From positions 1 to 36,004 of the forward strand of contig CAXMQQ010000059.1 in assembly GCA_964195545.1 (NCBI GenBank): a DNA stretch of 36,004 bases. Reading direction: 5' to 3'. Below are positions 1 to 7,673 of this stretch, in pieces. Below the pieces are notes generated by a model. The model made no database searches. It was not told the origin of the DNA and worked only from the letters and a program-made list of their open reading frames with translations. Position numbers and translations under genes: made by a program. The number at the start of each line of letters is the position of its first letter. Position 1 is the first letter of the stretch. The stretch is from JAHEEL01 sp964195545 (lineage in GTDB: Bacteria; Actinomycetota; Acidimicrobiia; Spongiisociales; UBA5794).

Positions 1-826
1 ATCGGTCGAGTCGAGCGATCACCTCGTCGGGCGACTTGGGCGGGACTTGGATCACAGCTCGTTCGACTCCGGCAGCTGCGAGGGATCGCAGCACGTCCGC
101 ATCCCCTCGAGCGCCGAACACGCCGAGGGACAGCGAGGATGGCTCTCGCCCGGCCGCGCGGGCGGCATCGCTGAGGGCATCGAGCTTCGTCGTGAACTCG
201 TGTCGACCGGCGATCGGCATCCAGCCGTCACAGAATTCGGCGATATCGCCGAACGTCTTCGGTCCGGCGCCGCCGCCGAGAACGATCGGCGGGTGGGGCT
301 TCTGGACCGGCTTCGGCCACGACCATGATGGATCGAGGTCGAAATGGTCGCCGTGGTACTCGGCGACGTCATTCGTCCAGATCTCCTTCATCGCGAGGAC
401 TTTTTCGCGCAGGATCGCCCGCCGCTCGAGATAGGCGACACCGTGGTCGGCCATCTCTTCCTTGTTCCATCCGTAGCCGATCCCGAAGATCAGGCGGCCG
501 TCCGAGATGACGTCGAGCGAGGCGACCTGCTTCGCCAACCAGATCGGATCGCGCTGGGCTACGAGCGTGATCCCGGTACCGAGAATCAGCGTGTCGGTCG
601 TTGCTGCGATGGCCGCGAGTGCAACGAACTGGTCGTGGGTCCGCCAGTACATCTCCGGGAGCGGAGGGGCTTCGGTGGCGCCACCCCACGGCGTCGTTCG
701 TGATGTGGGGATGTGGCTGTGCTCCGGGAGCCATAGGGACTCGAAACCCCGTTCCTCGACGGCTCGACCGAGGGCGATGGGTTGAATGGTGGTGTCGGTA
801 GCAAAGATGGAGATGCCGATATGCAT
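1..826 (-). CDS. LLM-class F420-dependent oxidoreductase, C-terminus cut by window edge
   Basis: The reverse strand is open from an ATG at 826 to the window edge, giving 275 residues without a stop; the C-terminus lies outside. The N-terminus begins MHIGISIF and carries the usual luciferase-like landmarks: ERGFESLWLPEH near residue 30, LAAIAATTDTLILGTG near 70-85, and LDVISDGRLIFGIGYGWNKEE near 105-120. A typical PPIVLGGG segment follows around residue 180. Family knowledge: LLM-class flavin or F420-dependent TIM-barrel oxidoreductases, cytoplasmic, acting on diverse carbonyl or unsaturated substrates; the substrate here cannot be read from sequence. A TACCCT box lies 6 nt before the ATG and no Shine-Dalgarno is seen, so translation is probably leaderless. 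It is divergent from a second LLM gene, with a 53-bp tandem repeat between them. Confidence 0.9.
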   Translation of the reverse strand, partial: MHIGISIFATDTTIQPIALGRAVEERGFESLWLPEHSHIPTSRTTPWGGATEAPPLPEMYWRTHDQFVALAAIAATTDTLILGTGITLVAQRDPIWLAKQVASLDVISDGRLIFGIGYGWNKEEMADHGVAYLERRAILREKVLAMKEIWTNDVAEYHGDHFDLDPSWSWPKPVQKPHPPIVLGGGAGPKTFGDIAEFCDGWMPIAGRHEFTTKLDALSDAARAAGREPSSLSLGVFGARGDADVLRSLAAAGVERAVIQVPPKSPDEVIARLDR

Positions 827-832
827 CCCCGC

Positions 833-838
833 AGGGTA
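833..838 (-). promoter_or_regulatory. Putative -10 box of leaderless promoter, LLM gene at 826
   Basis: TACCCT on the minus strand lies 6 nt upstream of the ATG at 826, where transcription would start at or next to the start codon. No Shine-Dalgarno is present. One of twelve such boxes in this window. Confidence 0.5.
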
Positions 839-847
839 CCCCCAAGA

Positions 848-900
848 CCGCGTACCCAGGGTTGCAGTCCTTGTAATTGACGCCGTCAGCCCGCGGAATG
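848..900 (+). repeat. 53-bp dispersed repeat, copy 1 (tandem pair)
   Basis: The element starts CCGCGTACCCAGGGTTG and ends GTCAGCCCGCGGAATG. It is the first of two copies in the divergent region between two LLM genes. Inside the unit GGGTTG can pair with CAGCCC and CCGC with GCGG, so a hairpin is possible. This copy has TAATTGACG where the commonest form has TATATGACG. Confidence 0.9.
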
Positions 901-907
901 AACAGAG

Positions 908-960
908 CCGCGTACCCAGGGTTGTAGTCCTTGTATTTGACGCCGTCAGCCCGCGGAATG
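908..960 (+). repeat. 53-bp dispersed repeat, copy 2 (tandem pair)
   Basis: Second copy in the same orientation, exactly 60 bp after the first. It differs at a few positions (GTAGTCC, TATTTGACG) but keeps both ends. It finishes 42 bp before the GTG start of the next LLM gene, so it lies in or against that gene's promoter. Confidence 0.9.
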
Positions 961-989
961 GGGTCTACACCTCGGCGATTCCATTCCTC

Positions 990-995
990 TACGAT
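990..995 (+). promoter_or_regulatory. Putative -10 box of leaderless promoter, LLM gene at 1003
   Basis: TACGAT lies 7 nt before the GTG at 1003, with no Shine-Dalgarno. This decides the start at 1003 rather than the longer open frame, which would run into the upstream repeat. Confidence 0.55.
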
Positions 996-1002
996 CATTG
1001 CC

Positions 1003-1920
1003 GTGAGCACGACACAACGATCCGTGGCCATCGGCGTTCAACTCCCCGAGATCGAGTGGCCTGCGCGCTGGCCCGACCTGCGCGACATGTCCCTCGCTAT
1101 CGAAGACCTGGGATTCGACTCCATCTGGATCGGCGACCACCTGCTGTACGACACTCCCGACGGCCCGGCCGCCCCCTGGGAGGCGTGGTCGCTCCTCGCC
1201 GCCATCGCTGCGATAACCGAGCGCGTTCAACTCGGTCCGCTCGTGGCAGCAACAAGTTTCCACAGCCCACCGATGCTCGCCAAGAAAGCCACGACCGTGG
1301 ACGAGATCTCAGGCGGTCGTCTGATCCTCGGCCTTGGTGCCGGGTGGAACGAGGTCGAGTACCGAGCGTACGGGTTCCCGTTCGATCATCGTGCGAGCCG
1401 TTTCGAAGAAGCCTTCACCATCATTCGAACCTTGCTGACGCAGGGCGAGATCGACTTCGACGGCGAGTACTACACGGCGCGCGACTGTCAACTCGTGCCG
1501 CGTAGTCGCCCGGAGGGACCACCGATCATGATCGGATCGATGGGTCCCCGGGTACTGCGCGCAACGCTTCCGTACGTCGATCTGTGGAACACTTGGCATG
1601 CATGGCATGGGAACACCCCGGAGGGTTTCGAGAAACTGAACGCGACCATCGACGAGGCAGCTCGGGAAGTCGGAAGGGATCCGTCCGAGATCGGCCGCAC
1701 CACAGCGCTCTACTGGCAATTCACGGGCGGGGATGGTCGGCGCCAGGGCGACACCGACAAACACACGGCCGATCCCAGGAGAGGGACGCCCGAGGAACTG
1801 GCCGACGTTCTGCGCTCGTACGCCTCGTTCGGGGCCGATGAGGTGCAACTCGTCCTCGATCCGATCACGATCGATTCGGTAGAACAGGCGGCGCAGGCGC
1901 TGGACCTCCTTCGCGGGTAG
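1003..1920 (+). CDS. LLM-class F420-dependent oxidoreductase
   Basis: A 305-residue luciferase-like TIM-barrel enzyme. Landmarks are LGFDSIWIGDHLL near residue 40, LAAIAAITERVQLG near 65-78, and GGRLILGLGAGWNEVEY near 105-120, the conserved cofactor-side segment of LLM oxidoreductases, followed by PPIMIGSMGPRVL near 170. F420 rather than FMN is inferred from the family assignment and the actinobacterial setting. I chose GTG at 1003: it is preceded by TACGAT at 7 nt, whereas the frame upstream reads through a repeat. The EamA exporter follows 28 bp later on the same strand but has its own -10-like box. The substrate is unknown. Confidence 0.9.
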   Translation: MSTTQRSVAIGVQLPEIEWPARWPDLRDMSLAIEDLGFDSIWIGDHLLYDTPDGPAAPWEAWSLLAAIAAITERVQLGPLVAATSFHSPPMLAKKATTVDEISGGRLILGLGAGWNEVEYRAYGFPFDHRASRFEEAFTIIRTLLTQGEIDFDGEYYTARDCQLVPRSRPEGPPIMIGSMGPRVLRATLPYVDLWNTWHAWHGNTPEGFEKLNATIDEAAREVGRDPSEIGRTTALYWQFTGGDGRRQGDTDKHTADPRRGTPEELADVLRSYASFGADEVQLVLDPITIDSVEQAAQALDLLRG

Positions 1921-1935
1921 GAAGGTCCCGCTGAG

Positions 1936-1941
1936 TAGCGT
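1936..1941 (+). promoter_or_regulatory. Putative -10 box of leaderless promoter, EamA gene
   Basis: TAGCGT lies 7 nt before the ATG at 1949, with no Shine-Dalgarno in the 28-bp gap after the LLM gene. The exporter may therefore be transcribed separately. Confidence 0.5.
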
Positions 1942-1948
1942 TTCTCGA

Positions 1949-2845
1949 ATGCAATCCCGAGTTCTAACTGCGCTGCTGGCTGCCTCCCTCGGTTGGGGCA
2001 TGGCCGGCGTCGGCACCCGCTTCGTGTTCGAGCAGGATGTCACGACGTTCACGGTCATCGTTGTGCGCATCCTGACCGCGACCGTGGCCGTCTTCTTGGT
2101 CTGGCTGGGCAAGCGCGACGGAATCACACGAGCCGCGTGGAGGGACGGGGCCATCATCGGAGTGCTCCGCATCGGAATCGCGCCGATGCTTTTCATCTCT
2201 TCGTTGCAGTATGTCTCCGCAGGAGTTGAGGGCATCTTCATCACGATCATTCCTGCGTCGACGGCTGCACTGGCGGCCGTCGTGTTGCACGAACGGCTCG
2301 GTCGGAATCAGATCCTCGGACTGGCGATCGGCCTGGTCGGATCGCTCCTCATCATCGCAGTCGGCGATTCCGGGATTGGAGGCGACGGCGGCAATGTCCG
2401 AATCGGAGCCATGTTCGCTCTCGGGGGTGTCGTAGCCGGCGCATCGAGCGGGGTCCTCAGCCGCAAGTACGCGCCGAGGCATCGCACAACCGAGCTCGCG
2501 GTTCCGATGTTCGTCTCGGGAGCGGTGATCGCTGTGGCCGCCGGTCTGATCCTCCAAGACATCGACCTCGCAGGGGTCGATTCGACGTCATGGGTCGTTC
2601 TGATTGCCCTCGGTGTTGGCAGTACCTTCCTCCCGTTCTTCGCAACGCTGTTTGCTTCGCGACATACGTCGGCAGCCCGAGTCGCGTTGACGGGCTACCT
2701 CGCGCCAGTGGTCGGCGTTGTAGCCGGAGTGATCCTCCTCGACGAGGTGCTGACTGTCCCGATCATGATCGGCGCGGCACTCGCTCTGGTCGGCGTTGCG
2801 GTGGCCGGCACGGCGCGCCGGCCCGCTCGAACTGCGACGGCGTAG
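1949..2845 (+). CDS. EamA/DMT-family transporter
   Basis: A 298-residue integral membrane protein of the drug/metabolite transporter superfamily. About ten hydrophobic segments are visible in two EamA halves, the first ending near residue 130 (IGLVGSLLIIAV) and the second near 285. The conserved end of the first helix, LGWGMAGVGTRFVFEQDV, and the motif VVLHERLGRNQILGLAIGL near 110-125 are typical, as is the matching LLDEVLTVPIMIGAALALVG in the second half. Such proteins export small metabolites or amino acids; the substrate is not predictable. It ends 12 bp before the convergent GNAT remnant. Translation is probably leaderless from a TAGCGT box. Confidence 0.92.
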   Translation: MQSRVLTALLAASLGWGMAGVGTRFVFEQDVTTFTVIVVRILTATVAVFLVWLGKRDGITRAAWRDGAIIGVLRIGIAPMLFISSLQYVSAGVEGIFITIIPASTAALAAVVLHERLGRNQILGLAIGLVGSLLIIAVGDSGIGGDGGNVRIGAMFALGGVVAGASSGVLSRKYAPRHRTTELAVPMFVSGAVIAVAAGLILQDIDLAGVDSTSWVVLIALGVGSTFLPFFATLFASRHTSAARVALTGYLAPVVGVVAGVILLDEVLTVPIMIGAALALVGVAVAGTARRPARTATA

Positions 2846-2856
2846 CGGGGGATCAG

Positions 2857-3347
2857 CTACCACGTCTTGCGCCAGATGTTGCCGTGGTAGGCCTCCGTGA
2901 ATCCGGCGGACTCGTAGAACGCGTCGGCTGCTCATCATCGGCGTTGTCGACGAACACATCGGTGACTCCAATGTCTCTGAAACGCTGAAACACTTCGAAT
3001 ATCAGCGCCTGCGCTGCCCCGCAACGCCGGTGGCGGGAATTGGTGTACACCGACTCGATGATCCCGCGTCGATGGCGGTCGTCATAGGTTCCGCCGACGT
3101 GCGCGGCGAAGGATCCATCGGACGTCTCTGCAATATGATTGATGTCATGGCTGAAGGTTGGCGATGTCGTCATGAACGCATGGCGTTCGGTGGCGGAGTG
3201 GGTATCCGTGCCGAATCCGGCATTGACGACATCGGCCATCCGTTGGGTGACGTTGCGATCGCTTGCGCTGGTCGACCGCAGCACGTAGCGGTCGATACGG
3301 GGCATCGGATGAAGGTGCTGATCTCCGAGACGGAGACTTCGCGTCAT
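2857..3347 (-). pseudogene. GNAT-family N-acetyltransferase with one frameshift near its C-terminus
   Basis: The main frame reads as a GNAT protein: IIESVYTNSRHRRCGAAQAL is the acetyl-CoA pyrophosphate loop (R/Q-x-x-G-x-A type), followed by GVTDVFVDNADDEQ. After this the frame turns to low-quality sequence and stops at 2853. One frame over the expected GNAT ending is intact (DAFYESAGF then HGNIWRKTW) and stops at 2857. A single missing base near 2926-2934 explains this, either a real inactivating indel or an assembly error. The ATG at 3347 has GGAGG almost touching it; an in-frame ATG at 3305 is the alternative. It lies 10 bp downstream of the RarD-like gene on the same strand, so the two are probably cotranscribed. 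The substrate is unknown. Confidence 0.75.
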
Positions 3348-3357
3348 ACCTCCGGAC

Positions 3358-4263
3358 TCAAGCCGGTCCCACCCTCGGTCGATTAGCACTCGTTGTCTTC
3401 AGCATCCGAGCGTTGTCGATCGTATAGATGGCGAGGGCGATCCACACCAGCGCGAACCCAAACCACTCGGCGTTCGATATGGCTTCACGGTACAGGACGA
3501 CGCCCACCAGGAGCTGAAGAATCGGTGCGATGTATTGCAGGATCCCGAGGGTTGATAGCGGGATGCGTTGCGCTGAGGCTCCGAAGAGGACAAGAGGGAA
3601 GATCGTGACAGCTCCCGCGGCGACCAAGAGCAGCGTTGTGGTCAGGGAAGATCCGAGAGTCCCGGTCCCGTCTCCGGCTAGGAAACCGAGATACAGGACC
3701 GCGGGCACAGCGACGAATGCACTCTCCATGAACAGTCCCTCGATCGGCGGTGCCGCCGTGGTCCGCTTCTTGAGGAGGCCATATGTCCCGAAGGAGAAAG
3801 CGAGGATCAGTGAGATCCATGGCGGGACGCCGGACATGATCGTCATCCCGATGACTCCGACAGCGGCGATGCCGACGGCGATGCGTTGGGTGGGGCTGAG
3901 TCGCTCACGCAGCACGATTACGCCGAGGGCGACCGAGACCAGGGGGTTGATGAAGTAGCCGAGCGACGCCTCGACGATGTGGCTCGTCGTGACCGCCCAC
4001 ACGAAGACACCCCAGTTGATGGAGAGGAGGACACCGCCGGCAAGCGACGATACGGCCGTTCCCGGCGTCCGAAAGGATTCGCGGAGCACGCCGAGGTGCT
4101 TTCTGCCGACGATGACGAGGAACAGGAGTGGTACCGACCACAGGATCCGGTGGGCCAGAAGCTCGAGGGCGGGTACGGTGTCGAGAGCCTTCCAGAATAT
4201 TGGGACGAATCCCCAGAAGGAGTATGCCGCAACGGCCAGCCAGATCCCCTTCCGTTGTTCCAT
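3358..4263 (-). CDS. RarD-like EamA-family transporter
   Basis: A 301-residue membrane protein with about ten hydrophobic segments. The start MEQRKGIWLAVAAYSFWGF and the following HRILWSVPLLFL are characteristic of the RarD branch of the EamA superfamily, as are SINWGVFVWAV and SLGYFINPLVSVALGV in the middle. RarD proteins are annotated as chloramphenicol-sensitive permeases, but their real substrates are mostly unknown. I chose ATG at 4263 because AGAGGTG lies 6 nt upstream; an in-frame GTG three codons earlier overlaps that ribosome site. It is divergent from the P-loop gene and followed by the broken GNAT gene 10 bp downstream. Confidence 0.9.
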   Translation of the reverse strand: MEQRKGIWLAVAAYSFWGFVPIFWKALDTVPALELLAHRILWSVPLLFLVIVGRKHLGVLRESFRTPGTAVSSLAGGVLLSINWGVFVWAVTTSHIVEASLGYFINPLVSVALGVIVLRERLSPTQRIAVGIAAVGVIGMTIMSGVPPWISLILAFSFGTYGLLKKRTTAAPPIEGLFMESAFVAVPAVLYLGFLAGDGTGTLGSSLTTTLLLVAAGAVTIFPLVLFGASAQRIPLSTLGILQYIAPILQLLVGVVLYREAISNAEWFGFALVWIALAIYTIDNARMLKTTSANRPRVGPA

Positions 4264-4349
4264 GTGAGTCACCTCTTCGTAGACCGTTCAGTGTCGCAGA
4301 CCGCCTGTACCTACCCGTCGGAGCAGAGTGTGTCGAGTCGATCGCGGTC

Positions 4350-4355
4350 TATCGT
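4350..4355 (+). promoter_or_regulatory. Putative -10 box of leaderless promoter, P-loop gene
   Basis: TATCGT lies 6 nt before the ATG at 4362, with no Shine-Dalgarno. It supports this start over the 78-codon upstream extension of the open frame, which overlaps the divergent RarD-like gene. Confidence 0.55.
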
Positions 4356-4361
4356 CATTGG

Positions 4362-5324
4362 ATGAACCGAACGATCGAGACCCTCCTGCTGCTTGCCCTG
4401 CCTGCATCCGGGAAATCGGAGCTCCGCAGGTACCTCGCTCACCTCGAGCCGGTGGTCACCGAGAGGGATCTCCATCTCGGCCCGACGGTCCAACTCGATG
4501 ATTACCCGTATGTGCATCTGATGCGTCGCATCAGTCAGGAGCTGCAAGCGATGGGAGAACCGCCGATCTTCTTCCGGGACGATGCAACTTCATTCGCTGA
4601 GCCTCGGGACTGGGGGACGCTTGTGCATCTCGTGAATGAGGACTACCAACTCCTAGGCACGCCCCCGGAGCGACCCGAGTCCGCGACGGGGTGGCTCTTC
4701 GACCGGATCGACAGGGCTCGCCTTGCCGTCGGAGCCGCACCGGATCTTGGCCGACTTGACGGATCTGTTCGCAGTCGTCTCGAGCGCTCGCTCGAATTCG
4801 AAGTCGGGGGGACATGGGAGGCGCTGGCTGGGGTGGTGTCGTCATGGCGTGAAGGCGACACCGTCGTTATCGAGTTCGCGCGGGGTGGTCCCGACGGGGC
4901 GGTGATGCCTCTCGAGTCTCCCAACGGATACGCCTATTCGCTGGGTCAACTCTCGTCGGAGATCCTGGATCGTGCGTCGATCTTGTACGTCTGGGTCACT
5001 CCGGAGGAGAGTCGCCGTCGCAACGAAGAACGAGCACGGCCGGGTCGCGGGGGAGACGCTTCGATCCTCTATCACGGTGTCCCGGAAGCAGTGATGCTCG
5101 GTGACTACGGCACCGACGACCTGACGTGGCTCATTGAGGAGGCCGGGGGAGACGCTGTTCGGATCGGAGTTGGAGACGACGAGAGGACGATCCCGGCAGC
5201 GGTATTCGACAACCGATCCGATCACACGTCGTTTCTCCGGGCCGATCCAGATGCCTGGCCCGATGAGCAGGTCGTTGCACTCCATGCGGAACTCGAATCC
5301 GTATTTGAGAAGCTCGCACCGTAG
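4362..5324 (+). CDS. P-loop NTPase/kinase-like protein of unknown function
   Basis: A 320-residue soluble protein I do not recognise as a named family. The N-terminus holds a Walker A-like loop, LLALPASGKSELRRYL (residues about 6-22), in which the first glycine of GxxxxGKS is replaced, as in several small-molecule kinases. A beta-strand VVIEFARGG near residue 165 and ILYVWVTPEESRRRNEER near 208-225 resemble the Walker B-like strand and arginine-rich lid of nucleotide and shikimate-type kinases. The region between (FFRDDATSFAEPRDWGTLVH) is polar and may bind substrate. Start chosen from a TATCGT box 6 nt upstream. The 53-bp repeat lies directly downstream. Phosphotransfer is an inference from fold cues only. 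Confidence 0.75.
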   Translation: MNRTIETLLLLALPASGKSELRRYLAHLEPVVTERDLHLGPTVQLDDYPYVHLMRRISQELQAMGEPPIFFRDDATSFAEPRDWGTLVHLVNEDYQLLGTPPERPESATGWLFDRIDRARLAVGAAPDLGRLDGSVRSRLERSLEFEVGGTWEALAGVVSSWREGDTVVIEFARGGPDGAVMPLESPNGYAYSLGQLSSEILDRASILYVWVTPEESRRRNEERARPGRGGDASILYHGVPEAVMLGDYGTDDLTWLIEEAGGDAVRIGVGDDERTIPAAVFDNRSDHTSFLRADPDAWPDEQVVALHAELESVFEKLAP

Positions 5325-5338
5325 AAGGCCGATCTCGC

Positions 5339-5390
5339 CATTCCGCGGGCTGACGGCGTCATATACAAGGACTGCAACCCTGGGTACGCG
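5339..5390 (-). repeat. 53-bp dispersed repeat, single minus-strand copy
   Basis: A near-perfect copy in reverse orientation, sitting between the P-loop gene stop and the helicase start. It ends 15 bp before the helicase ATG, so helicase transcripts starting upstream would carry it in their leader. Confidence 0.9.
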
Positions 5391-5404
5391 AAGGGGTGTG
5401 TAGG

Positions 5405-7474
5405 ATGAGCGAACACATGTTCGATGCATCTACGCCTGAAGATCCGACCTGGCTCGACGGCCTCAATGATCGGCAGCGTGATGCCGTCCTCCACGGGGAT
5501 GGCCCGCTTCTCGTCATCGCCGGTGCCGGTTCCGGCAAGACCCGCACACTGGCCAGTCGCGTTGCACGTCTCGTCGACGAAGGAGTCCCGGCCGATCGGA
5601 TTCTCCTGCTTACCTTTACGAGACGAGCAGCTGCGGAGATGCTGCGTCGATCGGGCGCTCTGATCTCCGACCGCTCCGTCGGCAAGGTCTGGGGTGGCAC
5701 CTTCCACGCCGTCGCCAACAGGTTGCTCCGAAAGTACGGATCCGCTGTTGGCCTGCAGGACGGGTTCACCGTCATCGATCAATCCGATACCGCTTCGTTG
5801 TTTGGCATCGTTCGTACCGAACTCGGATACTCGGAATCGAAGCAACGGTTCCCGAAAAAGGAGACAATCGCGGCCGTGTACTCCCGCACGGTGAACGCCG
5901 GAACGCCGCTCACCGAGACCGTGGAGGAACGGTTCCCCTGGGTCGTTGACCACGTCGATGCGATGCGGGAGATCTTCCGTGCGTACACGGCTCGGAAGAA
6001 GGATCACAACGTTGTCGACTATGACGATCTCCTTCTCTACTGGAGTGCCCTCCTCGAGTCGCCCGCCGGTGGCACGGTCCGGTCTCTGTTCGATCACGTG
6101 CTGGTCGACGAGTACCAAGACACGAATCGGAGCCAGGCTGAAATTCTCCAATCGCTGTGCGGACTCGATGGCAACCTCACGGTTGTCGGTGACGACGCCC
6201 AGGCTATCTACTCGTTCCGGGGCGCCACGGTCGAGAATATCCTCGAGTTCCCCGACGCCTACAAGAGCGCCACCGTGGTGACCCTGGAACAGAACTATCG
6301 ATCGACGCCCCAGATTCTCGGCGCCGCGAATGCTGTCATCGACGCCTCGCCCGAGACGTTTCAGAAGGAGCTTTGGACCGAACGGGCAGCGGGCCGCACA
6401 CCGGACCTCATCACATGCTTCGACGAAGCGGCTCAGGCGGATATCGTTGCCGACCGCGTGCTCGAACACCGAGAGTCCGGCATCCCTCTGCGTGATCAGG
6501 CGGTTCTGTTCCGTACCGGGCACCATTCGGCGGGTCTCGAATTCGAACTCTCGCGTCGGAACATCCCGTTCGTCAAGTACGGGGGACTCCGGTTTCTCGA
6601 GGCAGCGCACGTCAAAGACCTGCTCGCCATGTTGCGCATCCTGGACAACCCAAAGGACGAGTTGGCATGGGACCGTGTGATCCAGATGATCCCCGGCATC
6701 GGACCTGCCACGACCAGAAAGATGCTCACGCACCTCGACACCGAGGCCGTCACGTCAGACTCGAACCGACTGGCCACGTTCATCGATTCCGAGTTCGCCG
6801 TGGTCTCTGAGGCGCGCAAACCGATGCAGGAGCTCCAGATCGCGCTTGCCGACTGCCGCGCGATCGCTGGCTCCGAGCCGGGACCGGGGGAGCAGATCGA
6901 ACGCCTGATCCCCTTCTGCGCACTCGTCTTCGAGCGCTCGTATGACGACTCCGCTGCACGACTCGCTGACCTTGCACAGCTCGCCGGTCTCGCCTCCGAG
7001 TACGGAACGAGGAGCCGGTTCCTGACGGAGATCACACTCGACCCGCCGGCCAGCACGAGTGACCTCGCTGGTCCGCCGCACCTCGACGATGACTATCTCA
7101 TCCTCTCGACGATTCACTCTGCGAAGGGCGGTGAGTGGCGGACCGTGTTCGTCATCCACGCTGCAGATGGGAACATTCCGTCCGACATGGCGATCTCGGA
7201 TCCCGGGGGTCTCGAGGAGGAACGGCGCCTTCTCTACGTCGCGCTTACGAGGGCGAAGGACCACCTCCACGTGACCGTCCCCCAGCGGTTCTATCACAAG
7301 CGATTCAGCTCGAGTCGGGAGCACTCATACGCTCTTCCCAGCCGATTCCTCGACCCGGCAATGGAGCAGTTCGAAATGATCACGGTCGGAGTTCCCCGGC
7401 ACGGCGACGGAGCGGAGATGTTGGCGTCAGGCGAGGATCCAGTTGCCGGGGTGTTGGAAGACCTCTGGCGTTGA
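5405..7474 (+). CDS. UvrD/PcrA-like superfamily 1 ATP-dependent DNA helicase
   Basis: A 689-residue SF1A helicase. The Q-motif region LNDRQRDAVL (about 20-29) is followed by Walker A AGAGSGKT (Lys45), motif II LVDEYQDTN, motif III VVGDDAQAIYSFRGA, motif IV LEQNYRSTP, motif V STIHSAKGGEW and motif VI RRLLYVALTRAKDHL. All catalytic motifs are intact. Family role: 3'-to-5' unwinding in nucleotide-excision and mismatch repair and removal of stalled replication or recombination intermediates. Length is slightly below typical UvrD (about 720). I chose ATG at 5405; a GTG at 5396 is in frame. It is preceded by a 53-bp repeat and its stop lies in the arm of a small hairpin shared with the convergent strand. 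Confidence 0.95.
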   Translation: MSEHMFDASTPEDPTWLDGLNDRQRDAVLHGDGPLLVIAGAGSGKTRTLASRVARLVDEGVPADRILLLTFTRRAAAEMLRRSGALISDRSVGKVWGGTFHAVANRLLRKYGSAVGLQDGFTVIDQSDTASLFGIVRTELGYSESKQRFPKKETIAAVYSRTVNAGTPLTETVEERFPWVVDHVDAMREIFRAYTARKKDHNVVDYDDLLLYWSALLESPAGGTVRSLFDHVLVDEYQDTNRSQAEILQSLCGLDGNLTVVGDDAQAIYSFRGATVENILEFPDAYKSATVVTLEQNYRSTPQILGAANAVIDASPETFQKELWTERAAGRTPDLITCFDEAAQADIVADRVLEHRESGIPLRDQAVLFRTGHHSAGLEFELSRRNIPFVKYGGLRFLEAAHVKDLLAMLRILDNPKDELAWDRVIQMIPGIGPATTRKMLTHLDTEAVTSDSNRLATFIDSEFAVVSEARKPMQELQIALADCRAIAGSEPGPGEQIERLIPFCALVFERSYDDSAARLADLAQLAGLASEYGTRSRFLTEITLDPPASTSDLAGPPHLDDDYLILSTIHSAKGGEWRTVFVIHAADGNIPSDMAISDPGGLEEERRLLYVALTRAKDHLHVTVPQRFYHKRFSSSREHSYALPSRFLDPAMEQFEMITVGVPRHGDGAEMLASGEDPVAGVLEDLWR

Positions 7475-7486
7475 GGGCTACCCCTC
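7473..7486. terminator. Stem-loop at convergent gene ends
   Basis: GAGGG-CTAC-CCCTC forms a short perfect 5-bp stem that overlaps the helicase stop codon. The stop of the small minus-strand ORF lies in its loop. Probably a bidirectional end signal, though it lacks a T-run. Confidence 0.4.
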
Positions 7487-7630
7487 GGAGACCGGAACCT
7501 CGGGGAAGTGCGCAACTTTGGGATAGCCAGCTTGGATCCCGGTCGCCACAGTTCGGGCGTCTCCTGAACGGACATAAGCCACCATGCCGGTCCACACCGT
7601 GCTCAGTGTGGTTCTCGACGATGTCGGCAT
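7478..7630 (-). CDS. Candidate small protein (50 aa), unrecognised
   Basis: The reverse strand holds a 50-residue open frame with a plausible amino-acid mix, including MVAYVRSGDARTVATGIQAG and an end VPVSEG. It lies 43 bp downstream of the alpha/beta hydrolase on the same strand and its stop is in the hairpin at the convergent end of the helicase gene, as expected for a true gene end. There is no convincing ribosome site (GAGGGG abuts the ATG). It could be a real small gene, the tail of a lost larger gene, or chance. No function can be proposed. Confidence 0.3.
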   Translation of the reverse strand: MPTSSRTTLSTVWTGMVAYVRSGDARTVATGIQAGYPKVAHFPEVPVSEG

Positions 7631-7673
7631 CCCCTCGCCGGTGTGGCCGGCACTCTACCGCCCGCCTCCCGGG

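Noticed and set aside
848..960. Repeat-encoded peptides (SPRNG, TLGTR-type strings) as part of real proteins
   Set aside because: The repeat is open in several frames on both strands and lengthens many spurious frames. Better starts with TANNNT or ribosome sites lie downstream, so the repeat is treated as non-coding.
5222..6733. 503-codon minus-strand open frame opposite the helicase
   Set aside because: It lies wholly antisense to a helicase with every catalytic motif intact and to part of the P-loop gene; its translation has no family motif. Long antisense frames are expected in GC-rich DNA.
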